64,000 nt of DNA, from the NCBI RefSeq assembly GCF_001571145.1, contig NZ_BCTF01000007.1, positions 112,540 to 176,539 of the forward strand, read 5' to 3'. The notes beneath the pieces were generated by a model. That model had not been told where the DNA came from and searched no databases. It saw nothing but the letters and a program-made list of their open reading frames with translations. Both the position numbers and the translations under genes were made by a program. How positions within the stretch are numbered: the first letter of the stretch is position 1; every line of letters begins with the position of its first letter. This document shows, in pieces, positions 55,768-64,000 of the stretch. This DNA comes from Hydrogenophaga flava NBRC 102514 (GTDB lineage Bacteria; Pseudomonadota; Gammaproteobacteria; Burkholderiales; Burkholderiaceae_C).

Positions 55768-57645
55768 ATGAAAACCCAACGACTCACGATGGCACAGGCG
55801 CTGGTGAAGCACCTGGCCGCCCTGCGCGTGGAGGTGGAGCACCTCGATGGCCGCACCTCCATCGAACCCTACTGCGGTGGCGTGTTCACCATCTTCGGCC
55901 ACGGCAACGTGGCAGGTCTGGGCGAGGCCCTGGCGGCCGAGCGCCACCGCCTGCCCACGCTGCGCGCCCACAACGAGCAGACCATGGCGCACGCGGCCAT
56001 CGCCTACAGCAAGGCGCAGTTCCGCCAGCGCATCATGGCCGTGTCCACCAGCATCGGCCCGGGCGCGACCAACATGGTCACCGCCGCCGCGGTGGCGCAC
56101 GTCAACCGCCTGCCGGTGCTGCTGCTGCCCGGTGACGTGTTCGCCAACCGCCGCCCCGACCCGGTGCTGCAGCAGATTGAGAGCTTCGGCCAGGGCGACG
56201 TCAGCGCCAGCGACTGCTTCCGCCCGGTCACGCGCTACTTCGACCGCCTCACCCGCCCCGAGCACATCCTGACCGCGCTGCCCCGCGCGATCCAGACGAT
56301 GACCGACCCGGCCAACTGCGGCCCGGCCTGCCTGTCGCTGCCGCAGGACGTGCAGGCCATGGCCTTCGACTGCCCCGAGGACTTCCTCAACCCCGGCGTG
56401 CTGCGCTTCCGCCGCCCGCCGGCCGATGACCGTGAACTGGCCAACGCCATCGCGCTGCTGCGCAGTGCCAAGCGCCCGCTCATCGTGGCCGGTGGGGGCG
56501 TGCTCTACAGCCAGGCCTGGGCCGCGCTGCGCGCTTTCGTTGACGCGCACGGCGTGCCCCTGGTCGAGTCGCACGGCGGCAAGAGCAGCCTGCCCTGGGA
56601 CCACCCGCTCAACCTCGGCGCCATCGGTGTCGACGGTGTGTCCCGGGCCAACGACATGGCGCGCGAGGCCGATGTGGTGTTCGCCGTCGGCACCCGGCTG
56701 CAGGACTTCACCACCGGCTCGCACGCCCTGTTCCCGCAGGCGAAGCTGCTGAGCCTGAACGTGCAGCCGTATGACGCCGGCAAGTGGAGCGGCGCGGCCC
56801 TGGTGGCCGACGCCCGCGTGGGCCTGGGCCAGCTCGAAACGGGCCTGGCCGGCTGGGCCGCCGACGTGGACTGGACGGCGCGTGCGAAACAGCAAGCCGC
56901 GGCCGCCAACGCCCGCATCACCGAGCTGACCACCAACGTGCCGAAAGACATGCTGCCCTACGACGCCGAGGTCATCGGTGCGGTGCGCGACTCGGCGCTG
57001 GAGCTGGGCCTGGACAGCGGCACCCAAGACGTGGCGCTGTGCGCCGCCGGCACGCTGCCGGCCGAGCTGCACAAACTCTGGCGCGCCAGCCTGCCGGGCA
57101 ACTACCACATGGAATACGGCTACTCCTGCATGGGCTACGAAGTGGCCGGTGGCCTGGGCGTGAAGATGGCCCGGCCCGAGCAGGAATCCATCGTGCTGGT
57201 GGGCGATGGCTCCTACATGATGGCCAACTCCGAGCTGGCGACCTCGGTCCTGCTGGGCCAGAAGATCATCGTGGTGATCCTGGACAACCGCGGCTTCGGC
57301 TGCATCCAGCGCCTGCAGACGGCGGTGGGCAGCCCCGCGTTCAACAACCTGCTGGACGACTGTGTGCCCGAAGGCGGTGAGCGCAGCAGCATCGACTTCG
57401 CCATGCACGCGCGCGCCATGGGTGCCGACGCGGTACACGTCAAGGACGTGACCGAACTCAAGGCCGCCATGGTCCGGGCCCGGCAGGCGAAACGCACGCA
57501 GGTCATCGTGATCGACACCACCCACACCCGCACCACCGACGGCGGCTGCTGGTGGGAGGTGGCGGTACCCGAGGTGTCGGGGCAGGCCGAGGTGCGCGCA
57601 GCCCACACCGCCTATGTGCAAGGCCAGTCGCAGCAGCGCCTTTGA
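55768..57645 (+). CDS. iolD: 3D-(3,5/4)-trihydroxycyclohexane-1,2-dione hydrolase
   Basis: 625 residues of the thiamine-diphosphate superfamily. The activating Glu is in LRAHNEQTMAHAAI; the cofactor motif is GDGSYMMANSEL followed by IVVILDNRGFG. FTIFGHGNVAGLG and EYGYSCMGYEVAGGLG are specific to IolD. It opens the ring of trihydroxycyclohexane-dione to 5-deoxyglucuronate. Start at MKTQRLTMAQAL, 17 bases after iolC. Confidence 0.96.
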   Translation: MKTQRLTMAQALVKHLAALRVEVEHLDGRTSIEPYCGGVFTIFGHGNVAGLGEALAAERHRLPTLRAHNEQTMAHAAIAYSKAQFRQRIMAVSTSIGPGATNMVTAAAVAHVNRLPVLLLPGDVFANRRPDPVLQQIESFGQGDVSASDCFRPVTRYFDRLTRPEHILTALPRAIQTMTDPANCGPACLSLPQDVQAMAFDCPEDFLNPGVLRFRRPPADDRELANAIALLRSAKRPLIVAGGGVLYSQAWAALRAFVDAHGVPLVESHGGKSSLPWDHPLNLGAIGVDGVSRANDMAREADVVFAVGTRLQDFTTGSHALFPQAKLLSLNVQPYDAGKWSGAALVADARVGLGQLETGLAGWAADVDWTARAKQQAAAANARITELTTNVPKDMLPYDAEVIGAVRDSALELGLDSGTQDVALCAAGTLPAELHKLWRASLPGNYHMEYGYSCMGYEVAGGLGVKMARPEQESIVLVGDGSYMMANSELATSVLLGQKIIVVILDNRGFGCIQRLQTAVGSPAFNNLLDDCVPEGGERSSIDFAMHARAMGADAVHVKDVTELKAAMVRARQAKRTQVIVIDTTHTRTTDGGCWWEVAVPEVSGQAEVRAAHTAYVQGQSQQRL

Positions 57646-57667
57646 CGCGAACACAACGGAGACCGGC

Positions 57668-58615
57668 ATGAAGCGCTTTCTGAAAGGGCTGGCACTGGTG
57701 GTGGGTGCGGCGCTGCTGCCCTTGTCGGCGCAGGCCCAGAAGATCGGGTTTGCGCTGTCCGAGCAGGACGCGTTCCTGTCCCTGCTGCGCAACGGCGTGA
57801 TGGACGCGGCCAAGGCCACTGGCGCCACGGTGCAGCTGGAAGACGCCAAGGGCAGCAAGACGGCGCGGCTCGACCAGATCCGCCACCTGGTGTCGCAGAA
57901 GGTCGATGCCATCGTGGTGGTACCAGTGGACACCGAGTCCACCCGCCTGATCACCTACATGGTGACGCAGGCCCGCATCCCGCTGGTCTACGCCAACCGC
58001 AAGCCGGTCGACTTCGACCAGTTGCCGCCGGGCGTGGCCCTGGTCGCGTCGGACGAGAAGGTTTCGGGCACGCTGCAGACCGAAGAGGTGTGCCGCCGCC
58101 TGAACGGCCGCGGGCAGATCGTGGTGCTGATGGGCAACCTCGCCAACGAGGCGGCCCGCACCCGCACGCAGGACGTGGAGGACGTGCTGGCCCGTCCGGC
58201 CTGCAGTGGCATCCGCATCCTGGACAAGCGCCTGGGCGGCTGGGACCGCACCCGCGCCCGCCACATCGTGCAGAACCTGCTGGCCGCCTCCGCGAACACG
58301 GGCAAGCGCTTCGATGCGGTGGTGGCCAACAACGACGAGATGGCCCTCGGGGCCATCGAAGCCCTCAAGGCCGGCAAGGCCTGGACACCCGACTTCGTCG
58401 TCGCCGGCATCGACGCGACGCCGGACGCGCTGGCGTCCATGAAGGCGGGCGACCTCAAGGTCACGGTGCTGCAGAACGCCGCCGGCCAGGGGGCTGGCGC
58501 CGTGCACACCGCGCTCAAGCTGATCCGCCAGCAGCCGGTGCCCCGTTTCGTGGACGTGCCCTTTGAACTGGTCACGCCCGCCAATCTCGACAAGCTCCTT
58601 CCCCACAACAACTGA
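57668..58615 (+). CDS. second periplasmic sugar-binding protein of the iol operon
   Basis: 315 residues with a signal peptide (cut near AQAQK). Type-1 binding-protein fold: KIGFALSEQDAFLSLLRNGVMDAA, IRHLVSQKVDAIVVVPVDTEST, VVANNDEMALGAIEALKAG and TVLQNAAGQGAGAVHTALKL. It has no permease or ATPase of its own nearby. It may share the upstream importer, supplying a different inositol isomer, or have a sensing role. It lies between iolD and iolE with short gaps. Confidence 0.85.
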   Translation: MKRFLKGLALVVGAALLPLSAQAQKIGFALSEQDAFLSLLRNGVMDAAKATGATVQLEDAKGSKTARLDQIRHLVSQKVDAIVVVPVDTESTRLITYMVTQARIPLVYANRKPVDFDQLPPGVALVASDEKVSGTLQTEEVCRRLNGRGQIVVLMGNLANEAARTRTQDVEDVLARPACSGIRILDKRLGGWDRTRARHIVQNLLAASANTGKRFDAVVANNDEMALGAIEALKAGKAWTPDFVVAGIDATPDALASMKAGDLKVTVLQNAAGQGAGAVHTALKLIRQQPVPRFVDVPFELVTPANLDKLLPHNN

Positions 58616-58645
58616 TCCTTGATCCTCTGAAAGAAAGCCAACGCC

Positions 58646-59572
58646 ATGAGCTGGAACGTCCGCATCGGTATCAACCCCCTGTCGTGGATGAACGACGACC
58701 TGCCGTCCCTGGGCGGCGAGACCCCGCTGGAAACCGCGCTGAAAGAAGGCAAGGAAATCGGCTACGAAGGCTTCGAGCTGGGCAACAAGTTCCCCAAGGA
58801 CGGCCCGGGCCTCAAGGCCAAGCTCGACGAGTTCGGCCTGGCCTGCGTGTCGGGCTGGTATTCGGGTTTCCTGGCCGAGCTGGAGCCGGGCCAGACCAAT
58901 GACACCGCCGTGGCCGCCGAGATCGAACGCTGCAAGGCCCACATGAGCAAGCTGCAGTTCAACGGCGTGAAGGTCGTGGCCTACGGCGAATGCGCCGGCA
59001 CCGTGCAGGGCCAGATGGACACGCCCGTGTCCAAGCGCCCGCAGTTCGCCAGCGAAGCGCTGTGGCAGACCTACGCCGAGCGCCTGAACGCCTTCGGCGA
59101 GCACCTGCTCAAGACCTACGGCATCAAGCTCGCCTACCACCACCACATGGGCGCTTATGTCGAGTCGCCCGCCGATGTGGACAAGCTGATGGCGCTGACC
59201 GACCCGGCCAAGGTCTTCCTGCTGTTCGACACCGGCCACGCCTATTTCGGTGGCGCGGTCACGCCGGTGGACCTGCTGAAGAAGCACGTCAAGCGCGTGG
59301 TGCACGTGCACTGCAAGGACGTGCGAACCCCCGTCATCGCCCAGGCACGCAACGACGGCTGGAGCTTTCTGCACGGCGTGATCAACGGCACCTTCACCGT
59401 GCCCGGCGACGGCAGCATCGACTACGCCGCCGTCCTCAAGACCCTGAAAGACAGCGGCTACGAAGGCTGGCTGGTGGTGGAGGCCGAACAGGACCCGGCG
59501 GTGGCCCCGAGCTACCAGTACGCCCAGAAGGGGTACCAGACCCTGCGCGGCCTGGTCGACGCCCTGAACTGA
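58646..59572 (+). CDS. iolE: myo-inosose-2 dehydratase
   Basis: 308 residues, TIM barrel of the xylose-isomerase-like family. VRIGINPLSWMNDDLPSLGG opens the protein; metal and active-site segments are LAYHHHMGAYVES, LLFDTGHAYFGG, VHVHCKD and LVVEAEQDP. It dehydrates scyllo-inosose to the dione used by IolD. Start behind GAAAG; iolB follows after 17 bases. Confidence 0.95.
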   Translation: MSWNVRIGINPLSWMNDDLPSLGGETPLETALKEGKEIGYEGFELGNKFPKDGPGLKAKLDEFGLACVSGWYSGFLAELEPGQTNDTAVAAEIERCKAHMSKLQFNGVKVVAYGECAGTVQGQMDTPVSKRPQFASEALWQTYAERLNAFGEHLLKTYGIKLAYHHHMGAYVESPADVDKLMALTDPAKVFLLFDTGHAYFGGAVTPVDLLKKHVKRVVHVHCKDVRTPVIAQARNDGWSFLHGVINGTFTVPGDGSIDYAAVLKTLKDSGYEGWLVVEAEQDPAVAPSYQYAQKGYQTLRGLVDALN

Positions 59573-59589
59573 TTGCCAGGAGACGCTAC

Positions 59590-60393
59590 ATGGTCAGCCC
59601 ATTGCTTGCCAAGGCCGCGCCCAGCGGGCGCGAGATCGTCAACGTCACGCCTGAGCGCGCCGGCTGGACCCATGTGGGGTTCCGGGCGCTGCGCCTGGCG
59701 GCGGGTGAATCAGAAGTTGTGGAGACCGGGGAGCGCGAGCTGTGCCTGGTGGTGCTCACCGGCACGGTGGACGTCACCATCGACGGTGAGACCTACAGCC
59801 ACCTGGGCACGCGCAACAGCGTGTTCGAAGAGGTGTCGCCGGCCGCGGTCTATGTGCCGTCCGGCAGGGCGGTGCACATCCGTGCAGTGCGGGCGGCCGA
59901 GGTGGCGCTGTGCACGGCGCCTGCTGATGCGCGCAACCGCAAGGTGCAGGTGCTCGACCCCAAGAACATGAAGCGCAGCGTGCGCGGCAAAGGCACGAAC
60001 ACGCGCTATGTCTGCGACATCCTGCCGCACGACGACCCGACGGCGGCTCACCTGCTGGTGGTGGAGGTGATGACGCCGGCCAGCCACTCCAGCAGCTACC
60101 CGCCGCACAAGCACGACCAGGAAGCACCACCCACCGAGACCCAGCTGGAAGAGACGTATTACCACCGCCTCAACCCGCAGCAGGGCTTTGCCTTCCAGCG
60201 CGTCTACACCGACGACCGCAGCCTGGACGAGGCCTGCGCGGTGGAAGACCACGACGTGGTGATGGTCCCGCGCGGCTACCACCCGGTGGTCGCGCCCCAC
60301 GGCTACGACCTCTACTACCTCAACGTGATGGCGGGGCCGAACCGCTTCTGGGTGTTCAAGAACGACCCCCAGCACGAATGGATGTTGAAGTAG
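59590..60393 (+). CDS. iolB: 5-deoxy-glucuronate isomerase
   Basis: 267 residues, bicupin of the IolB family. The N-terminal cupin includes GERELCLVVLTGTVDV; the metal site is in SSYPPHKHDQ and ETYYHRLNPQQGFAFQRVYTD, with MVPRGYHPVVAPHGYDLYYLNVMAG near the end. It turns 5-deoxyglucuronate into 5-dehydro-2-deoxygluconate, the IolC substrate. Last gene of the plus-strand iol operon; a GCCGC-GTCA-GCGGC hairpin follows within 25 bases. Confidence 0.95.
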   Translation: MVSPLLAKAAPSGREIVNVTPERAGWTHVGFRALRLAAGESEVVETGERELCLVVLTGTVDVTIDGETYSHLGTRNSVFEEVSPAAVYVPSGRAVHIRAVRAAEVALCTAPADARNRKVQVLDPKNMKRSVRGKGTNTRYVCDILPHDDPTAAHLLVVEVMTPASHSSSYPPHKHDQEAPPTETQLEETYYHRLNPQQGFAFQRVYTDDRSLDEACAVEDHDVVMVPRGYHPVVAPHGYDLYYLNVMAGPNRFWVFKNDPQHEWMLK

Positions 60394-60421
60394 GGGGAAG
60401 CCGCGTCAGCGGCGCCGGGGG

Positions 60422-60640
60422 TTACCCCAGTTCGTGGCGGTCGGCGGCGGCGTAAAGGTCTTGCGCGAACGCCGGGTCGCTCTGGGCCACGTCGTCGGCC
60501 ATGGCGCGCAGCTGTTCGGCTTCTTCGAAGCGGGTCAGCGGGCGGGCCGGGGTGGCGGCGCGGGTGGCGAACCAGCCGGCGAACATCTCGCGGACGGTGC
60601 TCAGAAAGTGGGTGGGATGGGAAAAGGTTGCAGTGCTCAT
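60422..60640 (-). CDS. 72-residue hypothetical protein
   Basis: A small soluble protein (MSTATFSHPTHFL... ending AADRHELG). I do not recognise it; the N-terminal part has an amphipathic Phe/Trp-rich helix (VREMFAGWFATRA) and the rest is acidic and helical. It looks real: GGAG lies seven bases before the ATG and a TATACT -10 lies 40 bases upstream beside a perfect palindrome. It faces iolB tail to tail. Confidence 0.65.
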   Translation of the reverse strand: MSTATFSHPTHFLSTVREMFAGWFATRAATPARPLTRFEEAEQLRAMADDVAQSDPAFAQDLYAAADRHELG

Positions 60641-60679
60641 GACACTCTCCTAACGGAAACAGCGGATTTGCTGCACTGC

Positions 60680-60697
60680 AGTATAGGGTAAACCCTA
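60680..60697 (-). promoter_or_regulatory. -10 TATACT with abutting palindrome for the small ORF
   Basis: On the minus strand TATACT (60680-60685) is a near-consensus -10 for the gene at 60640. The 14-base palindrome TAGGGT-AA-ACCCTA (60684-60697) overlaps its upstream edge and lies in the spacer, where a repressor or MerR-type activator would act. It also covers the stop codon of the LysR gene. Confidence 0.4.
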
Positions 60698-61678
60698 GGT
60701 TTTGTGTCGTGATGTTTGCCCGCTGTTCTGGAGAGAGCTCTCCAGATCGCCGAAGCCGTCCGCCAAGGCCTCGCGCAGGAAGTTCACCAAAGCCGACACC
60801 GCCAGCGGCACATGGGCCGAATACGGGCGGATCGCATAGAGCCGGTCGGCGAACGAGCCCACGGGCGTCCAGCCGGGCAGCACCTCCACCAGCTTGCCGG
60901 CTCTCAGGGCGGCCTGCGCGCTGAAGTCCGGCAGCAGCGCGATGCCCAGCCCGTCCAGCGCCGCGTCGCGCAGCGCCTCGCTGTTGTTGGCCGCCAGCGA
61001 GCCGCGCACCTGCACCGTCACCCGCTCGCCCAGGTGCGCTTCGCGCGGCTCCAGCGTCCAGGCTGGGTTGTCCTGGGAACGCGGGTAGTGCAGGCAGTTG
61101 TGTTCCACCAGATCGGCAGGGTGCCGGGGCGTGCCCTGGCGGCGCAGGTAGGCGCGGCTGGCCACCAGCACCGAGCGTGTGGCGCACAGTGTCCAGGCGA
61201 CGTGCGTGTCCGGCGGGTGCGCGGTGTGGCGGATCGCGAGGTCGAAGCCCTCGGTGGCCAGCGAACTCAGCCGGTCCGACAGGTTCAGCTCGATGCGCAC
61301 CTCCGGGTGCTGGCGCAGGAACTCGGCCAGCCGCGGCACCAGCTGCTGGCGCGCCAGCGCCACCGGCGCGGTCAGCCGGACCAGGCCGCGCGGCGCGCCG
61401 GCCAGGTCGCGCACCTGGGCCACGCTCTGGGCGATCTGGTCGAAGGCTGGTCGTGCCTGGTCGGCCAGCCGCTGGCCGGCCTCGGTCAGGCGCACGCTGC
61501 GCGTGGTGCGCTGCACCAGGGCCACGCCCGCCAGCCGCTCCAGCTCGGCGATGCGCTGGCTCATGGCGGCCTTGCTCACGCCCAGGCGCGCCGCCGCCGC
61601 GGTGTAGCTGCCCTGTTGGTCCAGCACGGTGAGCCAGTGGACGTGTCCCCAGAGTTCGTGGATCTTCTGTTCGTTCAT
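60695..61678 (-). CDS. LysR-type regulator, divergent from mmsA
   Basis: 327 residues from MNEQKIHELW. The helix-turn-helix is in VLDQQGSYTAAAARLGVSKAAMSQRIAELERLAG; LVQRTTRSVRLTEAGQ is typical of the CrgA/DsdC-like branch with LVRLTAPVALARQQLVPRL and the effector domain after it. A 24-base palindrome lies six bases before its start and 76 bases before mmsA. The regulator probably controls mmsA and itself. The effector is unknown. Confidence 0.88.
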   Translation of the reverse strand: MNEQKIHELWGHVHWLTVLDQQGSYTAAAARLGVSKAAMSQRIAELERLAGVALVQRTTRSVRLTEAGQRLADQARPAFDQIAQSVAQVRDLAGAPRGLVRLTAPVALARQQLVPRLAEFLRQHPEVRIELNLSDRLSSLATEGFDLAIRHTAHPPDTHVAWTLCATRSVLVASRAYLRRQGTPRHPADLVEHNCLHYPRSQDNPAWTLEPREAHLGERVTVQVRGSLAANNSEALRDAALDGLGIALLPDFSAQAALRAGKLVEVLPGWTPVGSFADRLYAIRPYSAHVPLAVSALVNFLREALADGFGDLESSLQNSGQTSRHKT

Positions 61679-61683
61679 GGCTC

Positions 61684-61707
61684 GATTGTTCACCAACGTG
61701 AACAATC
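61684..61707. promoter_or_regulatory. LysR operator between the regulator and mmsA
   Basis: GATTGTTCAC and GTGAACAATC are perfect 10-base arms around CAAC. The centre is about 65 bases upstream of the predicted mmsA transcription start, the standard site for LysR activation, and directly beside the regulator's own start codon, fitting autorepression. Confidence 0.7.
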
Positions 61708-61724
61708 AATTCAAGGTTTCGGTC

Positions 61725-61753
61725 TTGTATCGACAGGGGGTGCTTCCTAGACT
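61725..61753 (+). promoter_or_regulatory. mmsA promoter
   Basis: TTGTAT (61725-61730), 17-base spacer and TAGACT (61748-61753). Transcription would start near 61760, 23 bases before the ATG, with GGAG in the leader. Confidence 0.55.
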
Positions 61754-61782
61754 GCGGGCATCCATCCACCGGAGACACATTC

Positions 61783-63309
<1,527 letters not shown>

Positions 63310-63607
63310 GGTACCCCCCCCGCGCCGCTTGCGGCGTCACCCCCCAGGGGACGCCACCAGAGGCCCGGCGAAGCCGGTTCCTCGGTGGCACTGGTCTTTC
63401 AGACACTTCTGGCCTCGTGGCGTTTCGCTGCGGGGCCCTTTTGTTGGTCGCTTGTGTGGTGGGTCTGAGCCGGGGTGGAGGACTGCGCTCATCTCCCCCG
63501 GACCGGGCTTTGCCCGGTCCTCATCCTTTACTTCGCTTCGCCCTCCACCCCAACCGCGTCTAAACTGAACCGCACTGCACATGGCGGCCGAAAGGGGTTT
63601 GTGCTTT
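63310..63607. other. gene-free convergent interval with GC hairpins
   Basis: 298 bases between mmsA and the HxlR gene, which face each other. It holds CGCCGC-TT-GCGGCG at 63323-63336 just after the mmsA stop and GGACCGGGC-TTT-GCCCGGTCC at 63500-63520. C-runs and repeated GC hairpins are typical Comamonadaceae intergenic sequence; no gene is seen. Confidence 0.5.
63500..63520. terminator. 9-bp perfect hairpin between mmsA and the HxlR gene
   Basis: Arms GGACCGGGC and GCCCGGTCC with a TTT loop, very stable, followed by a pyrimidine-rich stretch (TCATCCTTTACTT). It may end transcription from either side. Confidence 0.45.
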
Positions 63608-64000
63608 TCAAAGCTGCCGGTACACCACGCCTCGACCTGCAGCCTGCGGCAGGTCGGGCGCCTCATCGAAGCGCTTTTGCGATTCCGCGATGACCGGCTT
63701 GTTCTTCTCTGCCCAGGCCACCAGCGCCATCACCGGCTCCAGCAGCGTCTCACCGAGTTCGGTGAGCTCGTAGTCCACGCGCGGAGGGATGGTCGGGAAC
63801 ACCGTCCGGGTGATCAGTCCGTCGCGCTCGAGTCCACGCAATGTCAGCGTCAGCATGCGCTGGGAGATGCCATCGATCTCGCGCCGCAGCTCGTTGAACC
63901 GCCGTGTTCCGCTGCGCAAGGTCGCGATGATGTACAGGCTCCACTTGTCGCCGATGCGATCGAGGATCTCGCGCGTCGTCTCGCGCGCGCGCTCGGAATG
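63608..64000 (-). CDS. HxlR-family regulator, N-terminus beyond the window
   Basis: 131 codons are present, ending at the stop at 63608; the start lies past the right edge. The sequence [52 protein letters not shown] and [18 protein letters not shown] is the HxlR winged-helix domain in full. The usual CPV/Cys N-terminus, often redox sensing, is probably just outside. Target genes are not visible. Confidence 0.9.
   Translation of the reverse strand, partial: HSERARETTREILDRIGDKWSLYIIATLRSGTRRFNELRREIDGISQRMLTLTLRGLERDGLITRTVFPTIPPRVDYELTELGETLLEPVMALVAWAEKNKPVIAESQKRFDEAPDLPQAAGRGVVYRQL

Noticed and set aside
55405..57954. 849-codon open frame opposite iolC, iolD and the binding-protein gene
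   Set aside because: It crosses three well-supported genes and shows no domain; a shadow of GC-rich coding.

Overview
The window is high-GC DNA that reads as the chromosome of a betaproteobacterium, most likely family Comamonadaceae (Hydrogenophaga-like; inferred from gene content, dense G/C-wobble coding and short intergenic GC hairpins, not from an rRNA gene). It has no rRNA, tRNA, CRISPR array, insertion sequence or plasmid/phage module.

Layout. (1) 1-9579 is housekeeping: a truncated drug exporter, a lipoprotein hydrolase, an Rnk/GreA-type regulator behind a long structured leader, gdhA, mutL, dedA, amiC, tsaE, queG and a DUF2798 membrane protein with twin operators. (2) 9580-11118 is a scar of RHS polymorphic-toxin recombination: two homologous RHS pieces, a displaced tip and two tiny membrane-protein ORFs that could be immunity genes. 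(3) 11119-15352 holds an acyl-CoA synthetase and a divergent MlaE-like permease / MCE protein / lipoprotein operon without its ATPase. (4) 15642-28019 is a tight five-gene operon: a TolC-like lipoprotein, a small periplasmic adaptor, a 2172-residue repetitive surface protein (LEPR-XLL, DUF4347, tandem VCBS repeats), a GAF-like/HlyD adaptor fusion and an M50 protease/HlyD adaptor fusion. There is no ABC ATPase. This is the best candidate in the window for an undescribed export or maturation system.

(5) 28325-47685 is a sugar-acid regulon. A 13-gene minus-strand run encodes two interleaved ABC sugar transporters (YtfQ-YtfR-YtfT-YjfF type and ChvE-GguA-GguB type), the non-phosphorylative L-arabinose branch (arabinonate dehydratase, 2-keto-3-deoxyarabonate dehydratase, 2-oxoglutarate-semialdehyde dehydrogenase) and the De Ley-Doudoroff galactonate branch (DgoD, DgoK, DgoA). 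A divergent GbpR-like LysR regulator, an SDR sugar dehydrogenase, a lactonase and an aldose epimerase complete the route from sugar to pyruvate plus triose phosphate (galactose) or 2-oxoglutarate (arabinose).

(6) 47645-63309 is a complete myo-inositol catabolic cluster: two Gfo/Idh/MocA dehydrogenases, an RpiR repressor, an ABC importer, an IolC-DUF2090 fusion, IolD, a second binding protein, IolE, IolB and, after a LysR gene, the IolA/MmsA dehydrogenase with a well-placed LysR palindrome. The window ends in a truncated HxlR regulator.
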